Shown here piece by piece: positions 5,705-10,380 of a stretch of DNA of 10,380 nucleotides. This DNA comes from Pontiella desulfatans. Lineage in GTDB: Bacteria > Verrucomicrobiota > Kiritimatiellia > Kiritimatiellales > Pontiellaceae. Under the pieces are notes generated by a model that was given only the letters and a program-made list of their open reading frames with translations, searched no databases and was not told the DNA's origin. The stretch lies in the NCBI GenBank assembly GCA_029287275.1, contig JARFRL010000383.1, forward strand, positions 1 to 10,380. The letters run 5' to 3'. Numbering within the stretch: the first letter of the stretch is position 1; each line of letters starts with the position of its first letter. The position numbers and the translations under genes were made by a program.

Positions 5705-6391
5705 TCAGGAAGCGATCTTTTCCGAAACCTCGACCTCGACTTCCGTCGCGGTCTGTTGGGAGAAGCTGAACTCGATGTCGGTGGCGCCAAACGCGCGGCT
5801 GATGGATTCGAGCGTGGTTTTCGCCGACTTCTGCACCTCGGACTGAATGTTGTTGATCAGTTCCAACGCCTGTTTCGAGGCGTGCCCTTTGGCCGCGTCG
5901 ACCAGTTTGTTTTTGTCGTCTTCCGAGAAGCCCCCGCTAATAAAACCGTTCAGGAGATCCGGCAGGAGCCACGGCAAGAGTTTCGACCCCTGTTCGTCGT
6001 AAAAGCGGATATCGCGGATATGCACCTCGTAGTCGCACGGCGGCATGGTGATCGCGTAGGTGTTCGATCCCGTCTCGTTTATCTCGAACCGCGGGCTTCG
6101 CAGATTATAGCGGAAGTCGATTTCGAACTCGAAGATCATGGCCATCTTCTTGCCGCTCAGCACCCAGCCCAGATAGCGGTTTCCGAACTCGCCCCACGTG
6201 TGGTCGGTCTCGGTGACGATCTCCTTCGTTAGCACTTTATAAACCGACAGCTGACCAATCGCCTTGAGTTGCTCGATGCTCGAGAACACGCGGACCTCCT
6301 TGGCCGACGTGTTCTTTTTGGTTTTCCGCCAAATCCAAAACGCGCCCACGCCTACCAGCGCCACGACGATACCTATCAGAAATTCATTCAT
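5705..6391 (-). CDS. Membrane-anchored DUF4230-like protein
   Basis: The product is 228 residues with a single N-terminal hydrophobic helix (about 4-21) followed by a basic stop-transfer stretch (RKTKKN). It probably has one membrane anchor and a soluble body. Motifs resemble the DUF4230 family as I remember it: an early SSIEQLKAIGQLSVYK segment, GKKMAMIFEFEIDFRYNL (80-97), a beta-strand pair ending ITMPPCDYEVHI, and a C-terminal helical region rich in Ala, Gln and Glu ending in an FGATDIEFSF strand. The function of the family is unknown. The start has an excellent ribosome site (AAGGAG, five bases from the ATG). It lies 74 bases downstream of the EEP-fold gene on the same strand, so cotranscription is possible. 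The family assignment is from memory and moderate. Confidence 0.65.
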   Translation of the reverse strand: MNEFLIGIVVALVGVGAFWIWRKTKKNTSAKEVRVFSSIEQLKAIGQLSVYKVLTKEIVTETDHTWGEFGNRYLGWVLSGKKMAMIFEFEIDFRYNLRSPRFEINETGSNTYAITMPPCDYEVHIRDIRFYDEQGSKLLPWLLPDLLNGFISGGFSEDDKNKLVDAAKGHASKQALELINNIQSEVQKSAKTTLESISRAFGATDIEFSFSQQTATEVEVEVSEKIAS

Positions 6392-6465
6392 GCGTTCTCC
6401 TTAGTCAAGAGCGATGCTAGCCCGTCGCGATTTTCAAGTACAGGGTTTTTCCGGCGCGAGAACGG

Positions 6466-7194
6466 CTAGGTTTCCACCTCGAAATCGATCACCAACGGCA
6501 GATGATCCGAAAGGAGCGTCCGCGGCATCTCGAACGAGTTCACCTTGATTTCCGGACTGTGCAGAATGAAATCGAGGTGTCGTTTGGGGTTCGAGCTCGG
6601 ATAGGACGGCTGCATGGACGGATCGGCGTTCCGCAGATTCGAGGCGGCGAGCAGGAGTTGAATCTCGCGCTCACCCGTGAATAGATTGAAATCGCCCGCC
6701 AGAATATACGGCCGGTTCGTCTTCTTGATCAGGTGGTAGAGATACAGAATCTGCTGTTGGCGCGTCTTGTAGCGAAGCGCCAGATGAACCAGAAAAAAGG
6801 TCATGTTCTCGAGCTCCAACTCGATCACCAGCTTCTTCATGCCTTGCTCGAAATAATGAAACTTCTCGGCCTGAATCGTGTCCTTGGCGAGAAAGGCGTT
6901 GCCCTGTTTGTTGTATATCGGAATGCGTTGCCAACGCGAATCAACGGCGTATTTCGAGCAGTAGGAATGAAAGTGACCCAGCTTGTCCGCGATTTTCTCC
7001 ACCTGGCTCTTTCGGCCGGAACGATAGGAACCGCTATCAACCTCCACCAGCCCGATCACGTCGGGATCCGCGCCGTCGATGAACTCGATGATCTCGTCCA
7101 GATGATCGTGCGTTCGGCCCAGCATGCCGAGCAAGGGGAATTTCTTTTGGTTTCCGTGCGTCGCGTAACAGATGTTGTAGAGCATGAACTTCAT
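6466..7194 (-). CDS. Endonuclease/exonuclease/phosphatase (EEP) superfamily protein
   Basis: The 242-residue product has the full set of EEP-fold active-site signatures. These are Asn7 in the first strand (MLYNI), the metal-binding Glu51 in DVIGLVEVD, His137 in FFLVHLAL, the AGDFN motif (166-170, Asp168 and Asn170), Asp208 in HLDFIL, and SDHLPLV with the Asp230-His231 pair. Members hydrolyse phosphodiesters or phosphomonoesters with Mg2+ (nucleases, sphingomyelinases, inositol phosphatases), and the sequence does not say which. No signal peptide is visible, so it is probably cytoplasmic. The ribosome site is weak, and an alternative ATG three codons in is no better. It is divergent from the cardiolipin synthase gene; a phospholipid-related role would be speculation. 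Confidence 0.85.
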   Translation of the reverse strand: MKFMLYNICYATHGNQKKFPLLGMLGRTHDHLDEIIEFIDGADPDVIGLVEVDSGSYRSGRKSQVEKIADKLGHFHSYCSKYAVDSRWQRIPIYNKQGNAFLAKDTIQAEKFHYFEQGMKKLVIELELENMTFFLVHLALRYKTRQQQILYLYHLIKKTNRPYILAGDFNLFTGEREIQLLLAASNLRNADPSMQPSYPSSNPKRHLDFILHSPEIKVNSFEMPRTLLSDHLPLVIDFEVET

Positions 7195-7248
7195 TGTCTG
7201 AATGTAATCCCTTCGCCGGAGATGGCAACACCGCGCGCGTACTTTTAA

Positions 7249-7277
7249 CTGTCATTTTCAACGCCACTCGCTAGCAT
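7249..7277 (+). promoter_or_regulatory. Possible promoter of cls giving a leaderless transcript
   Basis: CTGTCA (7249-7254) and TAGCAT (7272-7277) each match sigma-70 consensus at four of six positions, with an ideal 17-base spacer. The predicted start falls at about 7284, the A of the cls ATG. This would fit the absence of any Shine-Dalgarno sequence there. The call is tentative. Confidence 0.3.
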
Positions 7278-7283
7278 GATCCC

Positions 7284-8780
7284 ATGGAAGAAACCTCGTT
7301 CGATCTCACGTTCTGGGTCGTGTTCAGCACGGCGTTGCACATCGTCGCCTTCATCGGCGTCACCTTTCACGCGCTCCAACGCCGCCGCAACGCGAGCGCG
7401 ACCATTCTATGGATCTTCGTCGCGTGGTCCTTCCCGGTTTTCGGCCCCATGCTCTATCTCGCCTTCGGCGTCGACCGCGTCGCGGTCAAAGGCCTCGAAC
7501 GCCGAACCACCAATCAGTCGATGATGGCCCGCCGCGACGAACGGCTGGTCAACAACGGGCCGCTGGACGCCTGGCGCGTCGATTACCGCGTCGCTTCCGC
7601 CGAGCTCAAAAACCCCCTCAGCCGAAAACTCAACCTGTCCATCGACGCCCTTAATCCGGACCACCCCTTGCTGAGCTCCAACGAAATCACCCCGCTGGTC
7701 AGTGGCGACGCGGCTTATCCGCTCATGCTACAGGCGATCCGCTCCGCCGAACACCACATCCACCTTCAGAGCTTCATTTTCCACCGCGACGAAGTGGGCC
7801 GTAAATTTCTCGACGCCCTCAAAGACAAGGCCGAGGAAGGCGTCAAGGTCCGTCTACTGTTCGACCGCTTCGGCTCGACCCGCGCCTACCTCACCGGAAT
7901 GTTTCGCCAGTACAAAAACATTCCCAACCTGGAAATCATCGGATGGACCCAGGCGAACCCGCTCAAGGCCCAGTTTCAAATCAACCTGCGCAATCACCGA
8001 AAAAACCTGGTGGTGGATGGCCGCGTCGGTTTTTTCGGCGGCGTGAACATCGCGTCCGAAAACACCACGTCCAAAGGCCGCGAAGCCATCCGCGACTACC
8101 ACTTCATGGTGGAAGGCCCTCTCGTCCATGAACTGCAACTCTCCTTCTTGAGCGACTGGTATTTCATGTCTCGGCAACCGATCGAAACCCTGTTCGACGC
8201 CGATCTCTTTCCACCGGTGCTCTCGGTCGGCAAAGCCCGCGCCCGCGTTCTCGACAGCGGCCCCGCCTCCCCTCCCGGCATGGTGGCCGAAGCGTTCTTC
8301 AACGCCATCATCATGGCCAGCGAGCAGATCCTGCTCGTGACGCCCTACTTCGTGCCGACCAGCGATCTGGTCAAAGCCCTGCGCTCCGCGGCGCGGCGCG
8401 ACGTGGACGTGCGAATCATCGTGCCAAAACATAACAATCACAAGTACGCGGGCATGGCCTCGAAAGCGCTCTACGAGGAACTTTTGGAAGCCGGCGCGCG
8501 GATCTTTCAACGCGAGCCACCGTTCATTCACGCGAAGGCGATGGTCATTGACGACAGCGTGGCGCTCGTGGGAACGGCGAACATCGACGTCCGTAGTTTG
8601 GAACTGAACTACGAGACCACGGTGCTGTTCGAGGACGAGGCCAACGTGGGAAAGCTAAAGCAAATGATCCGCGAGGATATCGACCAAAGCGTCGAGCTCG
8701 ACTTGAACGCTTGGCTCCGGCGCCCGCGCGCCCAGAAACTCGGCGAAAACCTCGCCGCGCTCATGGCTCCGGTTCTTTGA
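7284..8780 (+). CDS. cls: Cardiolipin synthase (phospholipase D family)
   Basis: Cls condenses two phosphatidylglycerol molecules (or an equivalent pair) into cardiolipin at the inner membrane. The 498-residue length is close to E. coli ClsA (486). Two N-terminal membrane helices (about 9-30 and 40-61) match the PLDc_N region. Two HKD catalytic motifs follow: NHRKNLVVDG (237-246; His238, Lys240, Asp245), trailed by GGVNIASE, and IHAKAMVIDD (415-424; His416, Lys418, Asp423), trailed by GTANID. Each motif supplies half of the active site. No Shine-Dalgarno sequence is visible before the ATG. The gene is divergent from the EEP protein gene and converges on truA, with only 22 bases between the stops. 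Which donor it prefers cannot be told from sequence alone. Confidence 0.94.
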   Translation: MEETSFDLTFWVVFSTALHIVAFIGVTFHALQRRRNASATILWIFVAWSFPVFGPMLYLAFGVDRVAVKGLERRTTNQSMMARRDERLVNNGPLDAWRVDYRVASAELKNPLSRKLNLSIDALNPDHPLLSSNEITPLVSGDAAYPLMLQAIRSAEHHIHLQSFIFHRDEVGRKFLDALKDKAEEGVKVRLLFDRFGSTRAYLTGMFRQYKNIPNLEIIGWTQANPLKAQFQINLRNHRKNLVVDGRVGFFGGVNIASENTTSKGREAIRDYHFMVEGPLVHELQLSFLSDWYFMSRQPIETLFDADLFPPVLSVGKARARVLDSGPASPPGMVAEAFFNAIIMASEQILLVTPYFVPTSDLVKALRSAARRDVDVRIIVPKHNNHKYAGMASKALYEELLEAGARIFQREPPFIHAKAMVIDDSVALVGTANIDVRSLELNYETTVLFEDEANVGKLKQMIREDIDQSVELDLNAWLRRPRAQKLGENLAALMAPVL

Positions 8781-8783
8781 TTT

Positions 8784-8802
8784 CCGGCCGTCGCCCGGTC
8801 GG
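8784..8802. terminator. GC-rich hairpin between convergent cls and truA
   Basis: CCGGCCG (8784-8790) pairs with CGGTCGG (8796-8802), with one G-T pair and a five-base loop. It fills the gap between the two convergent stop codons. There is no T tract on either side, so it is at best a weak or factor-assisted terminator. Confidence 0.3.
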
Positions 8803-9564
8803 TCAATAGAACACTTTCCAGAGAAAAAGGCCGTGCGGCTGGGCGGTTTGAACCTTCGCGGTTCGTTTTCCATGCTCGAGAATATCCAGCGCGGACTCGG
8901 GCTCGAGCCGCCCCATGCCCACATGAATCAGAAAGCCCGCGAGGCCGCGAACCATTTTGTAGAGAAAGCCGTTGCCTTGAACCTCCAGCGTGATGTCCGC
9001 GCCGTGCTTGCGCACGTAAAACGAGTGGATGGTTCGGACCGTGCTTTTGATCGGCACTTTACGATTGGCGGCGAAGGGCGCGAAATCGTGCTCGCCCACC
9101 AGCAGCGCGGCCGCGGCCCGCATGCGCTCGACGTCGAGTTTGCGGCCTTCCTGCAAGCGATAAAGCCGCTTGGTCGGCGGAACAACCAGCCCGTTGTAGA
9201 TGAAATACCGGTATTCCTTGCCCACCGCGCTGAACCGCGCGTGAAACTCGTCCGGAACCTGTTCGAGCGAAGTGATCCGAATATCGCGGTCGAGCTGCGC
9301 GTTGAGCCCGCGCATGAAATATTTCGGCGTCACCGACTTCGGCAAATCAAAATGCGCGACCTGCGCGCGGGCGTGAACCCCGGTGTCGGTGCGGCCCGAC
9401 GACTCGACGCGAACGTGCTTGGTATCGGTCATTTCCGCGAGCAAACGCTCCAGTTCGCCCTGCACCGTCCGGTGCTTGGGCTGGACCTGCCAACCGGAAT
9501 AATTGGTGCCGTCGTACGAGACTTTGATTTTATAGCGCGTGGACATAAGCGGGGTAATGTCCAT
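8803..9564 (-). CDS. truA: tRNA pseudouridine(38-40) synthase
   Basis: TruA isomerises uridines 38, 39 and 40 in the anticodon stem-loop of many tRNAs. The family N-terminal pattern YKIKVSYDGTNYSGWQVQ is at 11-28. The catalytic motif GRTDTGVHA (57-65) contains the nucleophilic Asp60, and the later conserved blocks EYRYFIYN (117-124) and GNGFLYKMVRGLAG (197-210) are present. At 253 residues it has the usual family length. Two ATG starts are possible, at 9564 and at 9546 (residue 7). The second is closer to the typical TruA N terminus, and neither has a clear ribosome site. The gene lies 53 bases downstream of cutA on the same strand and is probably the last gene of a zwf-cutA-truA group. Confidence 0.95.
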   Translation of the reverse strand: MDITPLMSTRYKIKVSYDGTNYSGWQVQPKHRTVQGELERLLAEMTDTKHVRVESSGRTDTGVHARAQVAHFDLPKSVTPKYFMRGLNAQLDRDIRITSLEQVPDEFHARFSAVGKEYRYFIYNGLVVPPTKRLYRLQEGRKLDVERMRAAAALLVGEHDFAPFAANRKVPIKSTVRTIHSFYVRKHGADITLEVQGNGFLYKMVRGLAGFLIHVGMGRLEPESALDILEHGKRTAKVQTAQPHGLFLWKVFY

Positions 9565-9617
9565 TCATTAGAGCCGTTCATCAAGTTTTTTCCGCGGGGC
9601 TCGCGCCGCGGAGCGGA

Positions 9618-9941
9618 CTAATCCGCGGGCCGCGTTTCGGCGGCGATCCAGTCGAGGAAGTCGGGATTACCGTCGGCGATGGGCAGGCAGACGACGCAGG
9701 GCGTGTCGTAGGAATGGAGCTCGCGGACGCGGTCGATGAGCTCGTTCTTGCGTTCGCCGGAGGTTTTTAGAATCAGCGCGACCTCGCCGTCCTCGACCAG
9801 CTCGCCGTTCCACCAATAGATCGACCGCGTTTCTCCGAGCAGGTTGGCGCAGGCCGCGAGCCGCTCGGCGACGACGGTTCGCGCGATGGATTTCGCCTCG
9901 GCGGCGTCCTTCGCGGTCAGATATACGAAAAAGGCTTCCAC
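9618..9941 (-). CDS. cutA: Divalent-cation tolerance protein CutA1
   Basis: CutA1 is a small, very stable trimeric PII-like protein named for a copper-tolerance phenotype; its real role is debated. The 107-residue product matches the family along its whole length. Features are a first beta strand (FFVYLTA), the helix and loop VAERLAACANLL with conserved Cys31, SIYWWNGELVEDGEVALILKT (40-60), the HSYDTPCVVCLPI segment (76-88) and a C-terminal FLDWI helix. The GTG start directly abuts the zwf TAG, with GGAG ten bases upstream inside the end of zwf, so translation is probably coupled to it. It lies upstream of truA on the same strand. Confidence 0.93.
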   Translation of the reverse strand: MEAFFVYLTAKDAAEAKSIARTVVAERLAACANLLGETRSIYWWNGELVEDGEVALILKTSGERKNELIDRVRELHSYDTPCVVCLPIADGNPDFLDWIAAETRPAD

Positions 9942-10380
9942 CTATTTGTTTCTCCAACGTCCTTCAACACCATGGAAAAGCCAGTCGGCCTCGGGAACGC
10001 CCCACGAGTTGGGCTCGTACGCGAAAGGCTTGAGCTCTTTGAGATGATCGAGAATCGGTTGCACGACGCGCCACTCGGCCTCCACTTCGTCGGACCGCGT
10101 GAAGAGCGTGGAGTCGCCGTGCAAGGTGTCGAGCAGCAACCGCTCATAGGCCTCCGGCAAAGATTTGTTCCAGGTGCCGGAATAGGAGAAGTCCATCTTC
10201 ACGTCCTCCACCACGAACCGCATGCCGGGGCGCTTGGTGCCTTCAAAAAGATGCCCTCGTTGGGCTGAATCTGGAAAATGAGCGTGTTGGGTTTGATCCG
10301 CGTGATGTCGCAGACATCGTCCTCGCACTCGACCTGTTGGAAAAGTTGCAAAGGCGGCACCTTGAACTGAACCGCGACTT
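9942..10380 (-). CDS. zwf: Glucose-6-phosphate 1-dehydrogenase, C-terminal part, frameshifted and cut by the window edge
   Basis: Zwf oxidises glucose-6-phosphate to 6-phosphogluconolactone with NAD(P)+, the entry step of the oxidative pentose phosphate and Entner-Doudoroff routes. Only the C-terminal beta+alpha domain lies here. From 10378 to about 10241 one frame encodes the family segment VAVQFKVPPLQLF, then ITRIKPNTLIFQIQPNEGIF. From about 10250 to 9942 the next frame continues with RPGMRF, VKMDFSYS, SLPEAYERLLLD, SDEVEAEW and a normal end (PNSWGVPEADWL). The change is equivalent to one missing base, at or beside a five-base T run on the coding strand (10245-10249). The ATG at 10328 in the second frame is not a real start. 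Both sides are well conserved, so this is either a sequencing or assembly error or a very recent mutation. cutA follows with no gap. Confidence 0.88.
   Translation of the reverse strand, partial: SRGSVQGAAFATFPTGRVRGRCLRHHADQTQHAHFPDSAQRGHLFEGTKRPGMRFVVEDVKMDFSYSGTWNKSLPEAYERLLLDTLHGDSTLFTRSDEVEAEWRVVQPILDHLKELKPFAYEPNSWGVPEADWLFHGVEGRWRNK

Noticed and set aside
6414..7277. The 8-mer GCTAGCAT upstream of both the DUF4230-like gene (6414-6421, minus) and cls (7270-7277, plus) as a shared regulator site.
   Set aside because: Two copies of a short word containing a palindrome, at different distances from the start codons, are not enough to distinguish it from chance.
7854..8531. A 225-codon open frame on the minus strand within cls.
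   Set aside because: It is an antisense shadow of the phospholipase-D domain of cls, rich in His, Arg and Gly with no recognisable motif.
9592..9611. Inverted repeat CCGCGG...CCGCGG between truA and cutA, with a run of six Ts beside it.
   Set aside because: The Ts precede the stem on the plus strand and are As after it on the minus strand, so it is not an intrinsic terminator for the cutA transcript.
8833..9621. A 262-codon open frame on the plus strand across truA.
   Set aside because: It is an antisense shadow of truA. The minus strand carries the TruA catalytic motif and family-length protein.
10241..10250. Programmed -1 frameshifting in zwf.
   Set aside because: The site reads ATC TTT TTG with only five Ts, which is not a canonical slippery heptamer. 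No frameshifting is known to me for this gene.

Overview
This is a GC-rich bacterial chromosomal window made almost entirely of housekeeping genes. No transposase, phage gene, CRISPR array or toxin-antitoxin pair was recognised. The lineage cannot be fixed from ten kilobases. The best hint is a secreted protein ending in an SHD1-like domain (4891-5631), a domain common in exported proteins of Planctomycetes, Verrucomicrobia and relatives. A PVC-type or neighbouring phylum is therefore a reasonable but unproven guess. The murG-murC pair implies a peptidoglycan wall.

Layout, left to right. A tRNA-Gly(GCC) with its own promoter and terminator is followed by a tRNA-Arg(CCT). The tRNA-Arg overlaps the 3' end of murC on the opposite strand, and the murC stop codon lies in the complement of the tRNA anticodon loop. 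murG-murC run leftward as a tight pair. A small two-helix membrane protein of unknown function (2825-3304, +) runs out divergently from murG and overlaps the end of epmA tail to tail. efp-epmA run leftward with overlapping stop and start codons (TGATG). They encode EF-P and the ligase that attaches beta-lysine to it.

Between efp and the SHD1 protein is an AT-rich region with a good efp promoter and several nested inverted repeats that could pair in alternative ways. The SHD1 gene ends at a strong terminator. Two leftward genes follow: a DUF4230-like membrane-anchored protein and an endonuclease/exonuclease/phosphatase-fold protein. A rightward cardiolipin synthase gene has no visible ribosome binding site. 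It converges on a leftward group zwf-cutA-truA. zwf is cut by the window edge and carries a one-base-type frameshift near 10241-10250.

Functionally the window joins cell-wall precursor synthesis (MurG, MurC), translation (two tRNAs, EF-P/EpmA, TruA), phospholipid synthesis (Cls) and central metabolism (Zwf). I see no convincing undescribed multi-gene system. The points most worth checking are the murC/tRNA overlap, the zwf frameshift, the repeat-rich leader at 4797-4870 and the uncharacterised membrane proteins.
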